Notes: generated from the sequence alone by a model not told the origin. A stretch of 64,000 bases of DNA from Cymbidium sinense (GCA_021442155.1 CM038215.1:278926413-278990412); one strand, 5' to 3'. Counted from the stretch's first letter, positions 46,701 through 59,009 are shown. Translations and numbers: made by a program.

Positions 46701-47436
46701 ATGAATTAGTTTTCATCAATGACAATGAAGTTTTATATAGAAGATTTAGTTTAAGAAATGTTATTGATTCAATTAGTTTAGATGCAATTGATGAAAGTTA
46801 TGATTGACGGAAGAAATGGAGAATATTGGTGAGCAACAAATTGGTGATGAAGAACTCACCTAGAGACAAACTAAAAAGGCTTCATAAAAAATTAATCAAA
46901 AGTGATTTATATGATTTAGTAGGTCAAAGCAAGAAGAGGTATCATCTATGATGAGGGATAGTTCATCTTGACTTTATCCATTCTATTGTGCAAGAAAGAT
47001 AAAATGAAATTGTTTCATAAGACAGAAGGAGAAGAATAAAAATTTAAAGATGAAATTCTACTTGAGAAAAAAAATTATGTATGAAAGAGAAGATAATAAC
47101 TATTAAATACTTGAAGAGAAAAAAATTATGTAAATGAAAAGAAGATAATAACTACTAAATTCCTTTAGCTTGTTCTATAAAAATTACAACTTTCTTAATG
47201 TATATATATTTTTAATTGTACCGATTGTTGTGAATTATATGTATTATTATGAAATCTTCAAGTTTCAAAATATTACAGTAAAATGTTAGAAATTTCAATT
47301 TGTAAGTTCACACTCAAAATTTGTCTTCAATTTAAGTATGTTCATCACATTTCTTTTCTATTTTATAGCAAATTTTAAGTAATCTAATAAAACTCTATTT
47401 TTATGTTTATTAATAAATAATTCAATATATAACGTT

Positions 47437-47481
<45 letters not shown>

Positions 47482-48195
47482 CCTATCCGCAACTTTCTCC
47501 TCTCCCTCAATCATTCCTCTTTACCCTTCCCCTCTAAGACCCCTCAACCAGTTAAACTCTAAATATATCAATTTCCTATCTATCAACACCTTATAAATAC
47601 TCAAAACTCTCACATCTTACCTTCCCCTGTAATCTGAGAACTATTTCAAATATAAATAGGAACACCCATGAAATTAATTTTATACCAAGACAAAGAACAA
47701 CCTTATTCCATTTCCCTCTAAACCCTACATATATGCTATTCAGTCCAAAAACTCAGCCTACATTTTTCCCAACTAGTCCAAAAAACTAACTGATGTCAAC
47801 CAATGACTTCTGAAAGATTAGTCTGAAAACCACAATCTTCCAGCATTGCGTTAGTTCAGAGATTGCTTCTTCCTATGCTTTGTCAAACTACTTAAGACCT
47901 CAACAATTTTTATAAAGTTAGTCATTACTTGGTTGTTTAAATCTGAATGGTGAGTTTTATCCCGATTCATATGCTGTAATAATTATTTTACTGCTTTTAG
48001 TTATAATGTACTTTTGCAGCCCAACCATAAATTTGTTAGAGGATTAGTCTATCACCTTTCAAAATTTTAATTTCATTATAATTTCATCACTTTAGACGGA
48101 TTAATTTTAACTTGTCCAAGTGGGGAACTTGCAGTTCACCAGTTAAGTTTAAGGTCTTCATCTGCATAATATTTTGCGTAGAGAGTAGATAAATT
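46701..48195. other. AT-rich DNA downstream of PMS1
   Basis: It contains a (TA)n microsatellite (47441-47479). 47480-48195 is more mixed and may include the PMS1 3' UTR next to 48195. No further gene recognised. Confidence 0.5.
47441..47479. repeat. (TA)n microsatellite
   Basis: About 19 TA dinucleotides. Confidence 0.93.
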
Positions 48196-50764
48196 TCAAG
48201 AATCAAATGCTAACCTTCTGTTACAAAGAGTAGTCAGGTCAACAAGATGGCGCATTGTTGGCCTACCATGAGGGCAGTTCCAGGGACACTTGAGATCGAC
48301 CAAATTATCAAGTATCTGGACATAGACATAAGGTAAAAGAAATTAAAGGTAATAAGCATGGTGACAAACAGTTTTTTCATTCGATTATGATCACAGATTG
48401 ATGAAAAATAACAGAGGCTGCATGGGAACCATAAAGGAAACACAGGCATCTTATCCCATGACAGGTTACTCACGTACATGGAAAAAAGGTTTTCTTCAAA
48501 AAAAGATACAACCCATTATTGTTGTTAATAAATAACTACTACTACAGCTACGGCCATTGCTACTATCAGGTATCCTAAAACCACCCCATCTATGCGTTAA
48601 AAACTGGTAAATATAAATCAGGAACTTTAAGCTTGGATTCCTCTATATTTTACGTGTTCCCTTTTTTCATTTTCACAAGGTTATTAGAAAAGAATACTAC
48701 GATAAAAATAGATTTCTATCTGGTTGAACATCCTCAATAAAGGGAAGTAAAGCTGTGGGGCTCTAGGAATCTTTATTTTATATCCAACCGATATGAATAA
48801 AGCTTTAGTTTGCAATATGGTAGGACAGATTTTCATCACAAAAAGAGGAGCGAAAAAGGTTGATGAAATTACTGTAGCCGCAAAGTATAGGAGCCTTTAA
48901 TGTAAAAGGAAATAAATCTTCCATTTTAGAAAGATAGCATAAAGCTGGATTTTTTTTTTTCAATTGATTCCCATACAATAAGAAACAATATTATAATTTA
49001 TGCAAGGTTTGCAGCGAGATGGTCGATGTATTCAAAAACTAAATGAAAAAAAGAAGGAAAAGAGGCGGTTAGAAAGATAACGATGATTCCTCAGTTGTAG
49101 ATATCTATTTCTCAAAATAATAGGTTGCAAAATACTCAAGACAAATTGCTAAATTCTCGAAGCACTAATGAGACGCAAATCCTCAAGCATCCATCAAAGA
49201 GTCAAAATCTTGTATAGCTAGAACTCATTATATTTCATTCATCATCATATGAAGTATTTAACCCTAAACATCTCAATATAATAAGATGCCTTATTCTACA
49301 ATTTTTTTATTCTCCAATTTGCTACATGTATAACTCCCAATAAAGGCTAAAAGGCAGTTTGGGATCAATTTTGTTTTCTGTTTTTTGTTTTTATTTTTAT
49401 ATTGTTTTTGAAAACAACAAGTATAATCAAATAAGTTTATTTTTAAGTAAAATATAAACAAAACAAACAAAAATACAAAATAAGAAATAAAAAACAAAAG
49501 TGATCCCAAACGACCCCTAAGTAATTACCATAACACAAGCTAATTTAACTCATAGCCTAACCATAGGTGGGTTTACCAAACAAATGCCACGTGAAAGAAT
49601 TCACCCATGCATCTATACAGAGAACTCAATCCCCATTCCATGCAGCCTTGCATAAGGGCAAATAGCAACATTAACCGCCCTACATAAGAGGCCTTTCAGC
49701 TAGCTTTTTTGGCATTGTACTGTTTTTTGTTTCTTTGCATTTGCACATGTACAAGAAGCTTGGCCTCTACTTTTTGCTTTTACTTTTTACTTTTGATGTA
49801 ACCTGAACTTTTAATTTTAATGCAAATGCAACCTTTTAAGGAGAAAAAACACAGGATGCTACTTTTAAGGAAGAGCATAATGGTGGCATGTGCAAGAGGA
49901 ATTTATTGTTGTAACCGCTGTAAAATGGTAGAGGTACTCTCAGCAGATGTGAATCCCATAGCACCCCTGCTCTAACCTTCTTGGGGACCAAATAAACTAT
50001 ACGGCAGGTAACAAGAGAAAGTTCCAAATGGGAATTCTAAGCATTTCAAGAAATCACAAACAATCAGCTTATGCATGCAATATTCATGAAAGTAATAACC
50101 CTAAACATGATCATAATGTACAGCAATACGAGATAAAATACAAACATGTTTGCTAGCCTAACGAGAGGATGTGGGTCTCTACACGATCTTTGTAGGATTC
50201 CAGACTAGCATGTCTCAAACTACAGTAGTACAGTTGATATTCCGATGAAACATTGAAACAGTACTTCGGGTAGAAGAAAATAACATTTAACAATCTACTT
50301 GAATTCCTAAAAAATAAGTGAAAATGTCTTTGTGTTGCCATTTTAAAACATGTATACCTTTTGCATCTCATATTTTGTAAGTGGATCACCAATCATAATA
50401 GACATCCGACAAGCACGTGAAGCAAACATGGCGCGAACTCTTGAAGGACAAACGGAATCAGCAGTGTCCATTTTGTAACTACTAATGATAGAACAGTCTC
50501 CTTCGCTGTCATTGAGGGTAGAAATAAGTTCCTTAAGATCTGCTTTTGAGGAAAAAAGCCAACTGTTATTTTCCTTTTTAAGTACAAGGACTGAAAGTAC
50601 ATAAGCTCAATAAAATAGACAAAACAAAATTCCAGGTTACCTTCAACTCCAAAAGTCATGTTCTTACTGAATGGTACAGCTTTTAGCAGAAACTGATGCC
50701 TGGGAGGTCCATCCATGTCCTCCATCAGAAGAAAACCGTTTTTCCTTAATTGAAGTATGCAAAA
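48196..50764 (-). CDS. PMS1: DNA mismatch repair protein PMS1, last three exons
   Basis: Minus-strand exons: 50764-50641, 50539-50358 and 48315-48196 (stop TGA 48198-48196). Introns are GT-AG and phases agree; the joined frame gives 141 residues. It reads LRKNGFLLMEDMDGPPRHQF, KAVPFSKNMTFGVE, DLKELISTL, SSYKMDTADSVCPSRVRAM, FASRACRMS, MIGDPLTKYEMQK and LVDLKCPWNCPHGRPTMRHL then VDLTTL. The ACR motif and the CPHGRP zinc/metal motif of the MutL-alpha endonuclease domain are intact. PMS1 pairs with MLH1 and nicks DNA during mismatch repair in the nucleus. The ATPase domain and the exon with the DQHAxxExxxxE motif should lie above 50764 but were not found, so this is a truncated copy unless the upstream intron is very long. 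The C-terminus ends soon after VDLTTL and lacks the usual acidic tail. MLH3 was considered and does not fit. Confidence 0.9.
49351..49517. mobile_element. Tourist-like MITE in the PMS1 intron
   Basis: 167 bases. The left end is AAGGCAGTTTGGGATC; the right end is the complement of GGGGTCGTTTGGGATC. The target duplication TAA is perfect (49348-49350 and 49518-49520). It is the same family as 21684-21973, but shorter. Confidence 0.85.
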
Positions 50765-51790
50765 CTATAAGGAAACTAGAAAAAGAAGTGCAGGTCACCT
50801 AAATTAACAGAGAAGAAATGACTCAAAAGCATGTAATATGTAAGATGATTAGGTATAGAATGAAACATCTACGTTAATCTTTTCTTCAAAAAATAAAAGA
50901 CTCAACTTAAAATTTTTTATTAAAAAAAAGGAGCATTAAACTTCGAAAGCATTTATCATCCAACAAAAGAATGCTAATATAAAGCTTGTATTAGATTTCA
51001 AGACTCAAACCTAAGATAAATAGCAATATCCTGAGAATAATAAAGATAATCAAATAAAATTAGAAAAGAAAAACAAAAGATTTCGACAAAATCCTGATTA
51101 AATATCCCATTGAATTATGACCTACAATCTCCATCTAGTGTGAAGAGAAACCCTAACAAGCGCACTATGTTAAATTTTGTTAAGATAAACATTTTCAATA
51201 AAACAAAGCCCTAGGCTTAAAAAAATCAAATCTAATACATCAACAGACTTGGGTGAGCAAATAAAACAAATTGTGAGGTGATGTGATGAGAAGACTATGC
51301 GAGGATGCGGTGAACCATATTGTGGCAAAATATTGGAAAAGATCATGCGAGGAGGTTGAATGTAAGAGATAATGAGAGGACGATGGAGGAGATTGCGAAG
51401 GACATTGTTCATAGGAGATGATAGTATAAATGAGATCATAATGGATGTGAAGGAGATCAAGAGAGATTGAAGGAAAAAAATTTAAAGTTTTTTCCTAAAA
51501 TAGGATTCATGAGATCATCAGCTAAATTCTAAAATTTTGTTTTCTACCCTTAATTTTTTTAAGTGAAATTTTTTTCAAGTTTCTTGAAAGCTTATCTTCA
51601 TTCTTGCATCACTTGAATAATCAATGTCGCATTTCTTTTCGACTAATAGGAAGCTACTCGAGTATTCAATGTGTTATAATCTATATGAGATTAAGCTTAT
51701 TAAGCCACTTCTAAGAGTTAGAACAAAAATTACAAATCTAATAGGTTCTCATTATTTATGTAATCCTATTGAATAGGTGTTACTGTTATT
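50765..51790. other. No recognised gene; expected site of upstream PMS1 exons
   Basis: The stretch contains no text resembling the preceding PMS1 segments. 51170-51460 has an open minus-strand frame of unusual composition but no family resemblance. Confidence 0.5.
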
Positions 51791-51819
51791 AGGTGGCACT
51801 ACTAAGCCACTTAAAGCTG

Positions 51820-52080
51820 CTATTTAAAAGGAGGACGAGGGTTTACCGAGGATACCGAGAGGAAGAAATAAAGGGAGAAAGCAAGAGCAGGGAGCTTACC
51901 TATGAGCGCAAACGAGGCAAAGGTGCAGCGCCGGAGTTGAAGCGAAAAATTGCTGATGTCGGAGCCGATCAAGGGGAAGGCCACACCCTGTGAGCCAAGC
52001 ACCAAGTAGGCGCACTTTATCGGCGTGCAACCGAAGCCGTATGTCCACACTAGTCCCAGCTGCAGGCCATCATGTGCGAA
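51820..52080 (-). other. Possible first exon or promoter-proximal island on the minus strand
   Basis: A locally GC- and CpG-rich patch in AT-rich DNA, open on the minus strand for 77 codons but without an in-frame ATG (its 5' end is GTG at 52050). A strong donor GGTAAGCTCC occurs at 51900-51891. Direction and position would allow splicing to the PMS1 acceptor at 50764, but the phase does not favour a coding join, so it would be non-coding leader. No protein family recognised. Confidence 0.25.
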
Positions 52081-52712
52081 GTCACGCCCTGAGCATGAGT
52101 ATGCTCAAGATCAGGCCAAAATCGAGAGGGAGAGAAGGTTAGGCTTCTTTCTTAGGAGATTTACTTGTATAACACTCAAAACATATTTATTTATATATTT
52201 AGCACCCTAAAGTTAAATATTACCAAAGCCACCCAAAACAGAGTCCCTCAAATCTATCACTCTGATGCCATCTCACCTTACCTAACTTTGTTCTCACTTT
52301 CCTCTTCGTGATCACTTCAGCCGAAGAAACACTCTTACCTCCCACAACACAATAGCTCTCTTCTCTTCCCGTTCATTCTTGCAATACTTGTAGGTACAAC
52401 TTGCTAATCTTCTTTGCCGAGTGGATGCTTCTACATATCCTACAAGTATTTTGATTAATTTTTGGGGCGATGATGATAAAATATTGCAAGATGCAACACA
52501 GTTGTCTGCTAGCTAACCAATCTTACCAACAGTTGGTTTCTTTTTGGCGTTTTGTAGGCACTCTAATTGTGGGTTATTAAGATTTTTTTATTTGCTTTGA
52601 ATTTTGCCTCAATACTATGTGGCTTTTGTTTGCTAAATGATAGTTATTTTGCTATTGGATGATGCCTTTGATTTTTGCACCGTTAGCCCTCTTTGTGACA
52701 ACATCTTCGAGC

Positions 52713-52750
<38 letters not shown>

Positions 52751-53130
52751 CACTTTCTCCTTTGAAACTCAGTGTTAGTTCTATCTTCTTGTTAGAATAT
52801 TTGATATAGATTTTCAGAAAACAAGCTAACATTGAGTTTCAACTGTTGTTTTTGTTTGCTTAGAGTTTCTTACTTCTTCCTCTCCTTGTGCCCGACAATG
52901 ACAAAAAACCAAAGTGATGCAGAGAGAGGGTACATGTGGGATCCGAAAATTCGCCACCGACATCTTTCGATAAAAAAGGAAAGAGTTGTTTAAGTTTCTG
53001 ATAATTTCTCGAGATGAATAGTAGATAAGACACTACCAGAGATTTCGCTCTCATTTGGTGAGAACTTTTATATTCTGTTCAGGTTTCCTATAAAGCAAGC
53101 TCCTATTAATTACCTCCCAATACCGAGAGA
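52081..53130. other. No gene recognised; contains (AT)n microsatellite
   Basis: A pure AT tract lies at 52715-52747. Otherwise unassigned. Confidence 0.5.
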
Positions 53131-54044
53131 GCACTTTCGACAACAATAAATCGTTAAACAACGAGTATATAATCAGTGAGTGGAGTTTAGAACTTATGAA
53201 ATTTATTATTTTAACTTAAAACTTTTGGGAACGAGACGAATCAAGATCCCATGGTTCCGCATCCCGGCCGTCATCCCTCATCCGCTAGTCGAGGAGGTAG
53301 AATGACCCGATCGAAGGATCTCAAGAACACGGGTTACGCTGCCCAAGCCTCAGACTCGTGGAGTTTGTCAAGGGACAAATATAAGTCAACCTTAACATAG
53401 TTTTGCCCAACTAAATACATTCTTTCATTCCAAGGAAGAAAGCCGTCGTGAACATACTGGTCACTGACCGTAATTTAGTGGTGCCATATCGCGAACCACC
53501 CTGCCGAGGCTCAGTCAACGCCATTTACGCGTTATCGCAGAAAACCAAGATGACACGCCCACGAGCTTTAAATATTTGAGCGAAAGTACGTATTTAATTT
53601 GACGCTTCATGAGCAAAGTTTTCTTAATTTGTCACCCAAGACAAACAATGAGGGTGGATTTATTTTATTTATTTTTTAGTTTTAATTTAAATAATTCATT
53701 TCATTTTTTTATTTATATTTTGTTATTTTCGATTTTGATCATTTTATTGATCGATTCAGATTTCAATATATGATCATTTATCATTGAAATTTTAATTATA
53801 ATTACCCTTCTCGATCTTGGTTAATATCAATCGATAGACTGTCACTGTCCGCTTTTCTAGAGACGGGTCTAAATTTATTAACTCAAGAAGTATAATCCTT
53901 CAAAACCTCACTCTAGTGAACCTGAGGATCGGTGGGACTTTTCTCCTCGAGAGTTTGAATTTTAAGCTATCAATCATCATCTTGTATTATACGTTTAATT
54001 AGCTTGATATTATTAATTTGAAATTATAATATCAATTTTTTTTT

Positions 54045-54480
54045 TTTTTTTTTGTTAATTACCAAACCAAACCGAGAATATGTAAGATTCTGCTCTTTAT
54101 GTATTTTAGTAATTACTCCAACATGCATACAAATATCGTCTTGAATTGCATGGACATTAAGATGTCTAATGTTGAAGTTTCGATGTCAAATTTTGATTTT
54201 TTTTTTTTTTGAGTTTTGTTAACCCGGACCCGGTCCTAAGACCAAACCGGGAAGATGTAGTATCTGTTCTTTTATATTTGTCTTACTTGCATATGTCCCT
54301 AATGTTTGGACATTCCAACATACATAGAGTATCGTTTCTTAGAATGTTACATATGAATAGTTGAAATGTAGCGCAATTTGCAAGTTTGATTTCAATATGA
54401 CATTTTTGGGTTTTGTTAACTACTTCCAAGATCAACCGAAGATATAAGATTCGTTTTTTATTTTATCTAACTTGCATACG
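54045..54480. repeat. Three-copy tandem repeat, about 170-200 bases per unit
   Basis: Units begin with TTTTGTTAAT/TTTTGTTAACC/TTTTGTTAACT near 54052, 54215 and 54413. They share a run of ACC.A.ACCG.GAA(G)ATGTA, AGATTC or TATCTG TTCTTT, CTTACTTGCATA and TGTCCCTA-type words. The first two units end in T-rich tracts after GATGTCAAATTT or GATTTCAATATG. Confidence 0.7.
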
Positions 54481-54489
54481 CCCCTATGT

Positions 54490-54770
54490 ACAAAATCGCC
54501 ATAAAGTGAAAATAATTGATTTGTACCATATGATCATATAAAGTAATGGCCTAAACGCTAGTAATTTGATTTAAGTAATAAATTTATACAAATCACCAAC
54601 ATAAAGCTGAAAATAATTGATTTATACCATACGATCATAAGTAAAGAATGGGCCTAAAATGCTTAGAATTTGATTTGGCTATAAATTCTCTCTTTATGTA
54701 TAGATAAAATCGAAGTATAAATGAAAACAATTGCTGGAGGCCCATATGACCATATACCATAGCCCATTTA
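54490..54770. repeat. Two- to three-copy tandem repeat, about 110 bases per unit
   Basis: The words AAAATAATTGATTT.TACCAT, GATCATA and GGCCTAAA occur at about 54505 and 54610, with a third, partial and more diverged unit from 54715 (AAAACAATTGCTGG, CCATATGACCATA). Confidence 0.7.
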
Positions 54771-55079
54771 TTTCTCTTGAAAAGGGAAGGGGAATATAAA
54801 AATATGAATAGTCATATTTCATTTAAAAGAGGCAAGTGGATTAATTAAAATCCACCTCCCTCACATGCAAGCTCATGGCAAGTGGGGGGGGACACAAACT
54901 CATTAAATTTATTAAAGAGGTATGAAAGACTTTATTTTCCTTTTCAAAGAAAGGGATAAGGATGCAGGCATGCCACATGTCCATGCATGCATGCAACATG
55001 ACAAGTGGCATCACCTTAGATAGCCCCTCAGACTGATACAAGACACCATGTGTCAAGATGATACCCATAGATGAGAAAA

Positions 55080-55230
55080 GAGAGGCTAGAAAAATCTATA
55101 AATAAGAGGAATTCCTTCATAAAATCCTTACACACTCCTACCTCATTTCTTTCCTTCTCTCCCTTGATTTCACAAGTTTGAGTTCTCTCAAGCAGAAGAG
55201 AGCTGTCATATAAAGATTTGTAAGTTTTTA
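55080..55230 (+). promoter_or_regulatory. Promoter-like TATA region on the plus strand
   Basis: CTATAAATAAGAGG at 55094 is followed after about 30 bases by CACACTCCTACCTC and then CT-rich leader sequence. This is how many plant LTR promoters look. No downstream coding region in this orientation is visible. Confidence 0.4.
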
Positions 55231-55724
55231 CCCTTCTCCCTTCCTTTAGCAATTTTCTATTTTTTTTTGGTATTTTTATGATGGATGTCATGTCAAAATA
55301 TTTCATTTCATGTATGTCTTCCCCTTATCCCTTTTTTTTTTTTATAATCATGTGTTGATCAATGTGAAAATGGACATATGGAGTAAAAGATAACATGTTA
55401 AACACATTTAAGCACGTGTTCTGGGTAAATGCTCAAGATATCAAGCTGAGTATTAGGGAACCAAAGAGCAATACATGTCACAAGCATAAGCATCCATTTG
55501 TATTCTATATTTCGCTTACACTTTCATACTGTTAAGCATGTATGGATTTTTCAAGATTCAACATTCATCAAATTGGCATGAATATTGTCAGACATCATAT
55601 ACGACATGAAAAGTGAGTTAAACACAAGATACGCATATGCAAAAAAATACTTAAGCATTTTTTTACCTTTCCTTTTTTTTTTTTTAAATTTTCCTGCCAC
55701 CCCCCCCATTTAAGGGGTCCGGAG

Positions 55725-55945
55725 ACTAAGCCTTCCACCACGCCAAGAAAGCAGAGGTGTCGCGAGACACCTACGAAAGTTTATTTGCCCACCCAAGAAA
55801 GCGCATGTAAGCAAGATAATATTAGCTTTACTCAATCCTTATCTCCTTTATCAAAGTTTACTCCCGCTCTCCTAGGGTTACATGAGATCGAAACCACCAC
55901 GCCAAGAAAGGCATGCATGGTGGTGTCGAGACACCGCACAAACTT
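55725..55945. repeat. Repeated hairpin motif
   Basis: CCACGCCAAGAAAG is followed by a hairpin AGGTGTC-GCGA-GACACCT (about 55757), and again CCACGCCAAGAAAGG with GGTGTC-GA-GACACC (about 55922). A third partial CACCCAAGAAAGCG lies at 55789. Confidence 0.65.
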
Positions 55946-56879
55946 GATAACAAGATTTAAATATGATCACATATGCAAGTATGCAGAGAAATTTCATGAT
56001 AATAGAAATGGTATAACCAAATCCCTTCTGCTTAATTTCGATTTCAACTGATATGAAAGAAAGATGATATACATATAATTCCCTTTATATTAAATAAATT
56101 GAATCAAAGAAGCAAATTAAGAGAATAGCATCATATCTCATCAAGCAAAGAAGTTAATTGATTTTTCCTTAGATAAGAAAGTTTAGCAAGCCTTATATTC
56201 ATCAAATAATATATTACGATTTCCCTTAGATAGAATATTTTCACCAACATTATTGATAAAGGTTCAAAGAAGCACCACACTCACCTACTAGTAAAAAAAA
56301 TGCAATTCCTTCTAGATAAAAGAAATTTCTCATGCCTCTAGATAACAAGCTAATAGTTTTCCTCTATAAAAATACTTTCAAAGATGTATCACATACATTA
56401 AGCAAAATCATTCAATTTCCTTCTAATAAAAATATTTTCAGCAAAAGATAAATGCATGATAACAAATTAATATTTTCCCATCTTGTGTATATGAATTCCA
56501 CAATTTCCCTTTGCAAACACCACATTTCAGCAAATAGCACACTTCAAACAACAAATTAATTATTTCTCCTCTCATAGAAATGATTTCAGAAACATCACAT
56601 TTAGAAAGCAAATCGCTTTGGTTTCCTTTGTATAATCAATTTCAGAAAATAACATCATAACTATCCCCTAAGATAGCATGCAACACAACATTGGGCCATA
56701 CATCATCCCAAAGCAATTTTAAGAAAGCATCACACAATTGAATAAAGACAATAAGAAATGAGATTTCCATACATCATCCCAAATCCCTAAAGGAAACTCT
56801 AAGATAATCCCAAGATAAGACATAGCATGTTTAAGAAAAAGCCCTAATTTCCAAAGAAGCTCAAAATGCATAAAACAAG

Positions 56880-57460
56880 CTTAGGGAGAGAGCAACCTGA
56901 GGTGTCGATTTACTAAAAGAGGGAGAAGGAGGAGTTTCTACCGAAAGTGGAGCCAAGGCCGTCGGGGAGAAGAGAGCTCGACTGGGAGTCGAAAGATGCC
57001 GAGATGAGGGAGCTCGGGGAGAAAGATCAGAGATGAGGGGAGTCGAAGGCCACTGAAGCGAAGGAGAAGAGGGAGTCCGCACGGGAGAAGCCTAAGAGGA
57101 GAATCGCCGGAGAGAGAAACTGAGATCAGCGTCAAGAGGAGCTCGGAAGGGAGAAGAGTGAGAAGAGGGAGCTCGCGAGAGAGCCTAAGAGAGAATGGAG
57201 AGGAGAGAGATCTGAGAGTCAAGAAGAGAGCTCAGAGAGAGAGATGCCGAGATGAGCTGCAGAGTGCAGAGATGCCGAGAGAGGGGAAGAGGGAGCTCGA
57301 CGGAGAAGTCAAGAGGACGCCGAGAGCAGAAACCGAGAGGAGAATGTCAGACGCGCCGAGAGAGAACGAGAGCCGAATCGTCAAGAGGGAGCTCGTGCGT
57401 GAGGGAGCCGAGAGATGCCGAGAGCAGAAAACCAGAGAGGGATCGTGAAAAAATGAGGGT
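56880..57460. repeat. Purine-rich, GAGA-type degenerate repeat tract
   Basis: Nearly 600 bases of mostly A and G on the plus strand, with recurring GATGCCGAGA, GGGAGCTCG and GCCGAGAGCAGAAA words. It gives spurious long open frames on both strands. It is possibly the transcribed leader of an LTR if read on the minus strand as CT-rich. Confidence 0.7.
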
Positions 57461-58099
57461 CAACGTGCTTTGCCCCTTAGTCCGTGAATGAAACTTTCCC
57501 CTTTTTTTTTTTTTTTTTTAGTTTTAGGCTTATGATCTCAATCGGTGAGTGCGGATTGTACAATTAACGCATTAAGAGATAATTAATGATTCATTGTTAA
57601 TCATTTTAATTGTAATTTTATTACTTTGACAAACCCGAATATGGTGTCAATTTAAGTTGTTTCGCTTGGCCGAACGAATGCCATCAATTTCGGATCGAGG
57701 TCGTTTAGACGCCGTCAGGCTTCCCACTGATATGCGACAATTTCATGATTTTGATTTTAATTATCCGATCGATCCTTAATTGATTCAAAATTTTTCGAAT
57801 TCATTTTAATATTTTCGACGACGGCGCGGCAATCAATAATTAAAACGAATTTGACGGTTCGACGGATTTAAGGATTTTAAAATCCACCTTATTTATTTAA
57901 TTTAATGTCAACCCCAACAAACATGCGCTGCACGGGACCGTTTGTTGTACACTAGTCGACTCATGGACTCCAAGAGATTTGCCGGATGTCACAAGTTGTA
58001 ATTTCAACAACTTTGATAATCGACGCTGTCTCTCGATGAGTATAACTCGTGAAGCATTAGATTTCATCGGCTCGCCTACAATACTTGAACCGCAGATTT

Positions 58100-58550
58100 G
58101 TATCGCATTAATGCTTTGTTGTTGAAGATTTCCAAGAGTTTGAAATTTATATTTTCTCCTGCCCCTTTTGGAGTGATGATTGTTGAGATGAAAACATTGC
58201 CCTATGCTTGTGTTAAAGATTCCATCTCAAATTTGAAATTTGTATCTTCCTCCCCCCCTGTGGCTTGTGGACTTGATGAGTGAGATGAGAACATCTGCCC
58301 CGTGCTTTATGCTTTGACTGACTTGAAGACTTCATCTCAACTTTGGGATTTGCATTTTTCCTCCCCCCGCTTTATGCCTCGACTGACTCTTGATGAGATA
58401 GAAATGTCTTCTGCCCCTGCTGTGCTTGACGACTTGAAGACCTCAAGATTTGAATTTGTATTTTCCTCCCCGCCTCCTGTGGACTTGATGGATGATGATG
58501 AGAATTCTTCTACGCTTTGTGCTTGACACTTGTTGAAGATTTCATCTCGG
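58100..58550. repeat. Tandem repeat in the Tat 3' UTR, about four units of 100-120 bases
   Basis: Units share TTGAAGA(TT/CT)TC.TCTCAA, TTTG.AATTTGTATTTTCCTC-type text, CCCCCC and CTTGATGA..GAT. They start near 58120, 58205, 58320 and 58435. Short plus-strand open frames here follow the repeat and are not genes. Confidence 0.72.
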
Positions 58551-59009
58551 GATCAGATTCAGCCTCCTTTTATCCCGCTTCATGCCTCGACGGATTTGAT
58601 GGAGTAAAACTCAATTATCTCGAGATTCGTGCGATAATGAAATTACCTTCTCGCTTTGCTGGTTGTAAGGATAAATGCCGACGCTCTCGTGAGCTTGTGT
58701 TGGATCAATGGCAAAGAGTCATGCTTTACAATGACATCTTGATGACAAAACTCCTTAGTTGATTTAGTTTAATAACATTCTTCTCCCCCTCGCTTTATCG
58801 ACTTATCAAGAAGAATTTCCTTGCCTTTGCCGCTTTGATGACTTATCAAAGGAGTCGAGATTTTACATTTGTCTTTGATTCCAAACTCGCTGCCTCTCGA
58901 GTAAGGATATTTGTTTTTGAATGACCCACCAATAGGGATAATTTCGTCACTTAACTCACCAAGTTGGAGAGATTTGGGATTTGATGCTCTTGTCTTTGAA
59001 CTAACGAAG

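Larger units (their letters stand above)
53140..57921. repeat. LTR-like complex region next to the Tat element, borders uncertain
   Basis: The right edge reads GTCAACCCCAACA on the plus strand, that is TGTTGGGGTTGAC on the minus strand, the usual start of Tat-lineage LTRs. It faces the Tat coding remnants, so at least the right part is its 3' LTR. Further left are several tandem-repeat sets, a plus-strand CTATAAATAAGAGG promoter-like motif at 55094, hairpin repeats and a purine-rich tract. The plus-strand promoter suggests that a second LTR of the opposite orientation may be nested here. No target duplication was found. Confidence 0.45.

Noticed and set aside
48196..50764. MLH1 or MLH3 identity for the MutL-family exons
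   Set aside because: KAVPFSKNMTFGVE, SSYKMDTADSVCPSRVRAM and CPHGRPTMRHLVDL are PMS1/PMS2-type wording; the MLH3 tail differs and MLH1 lacks the CPHGRP motif.
57158..57491. Plus-strand frames rich in Arg and Glu
   Set aside because: Product of the purine-rich GAGA repeat; no conserved domain, and all frames are equally open.
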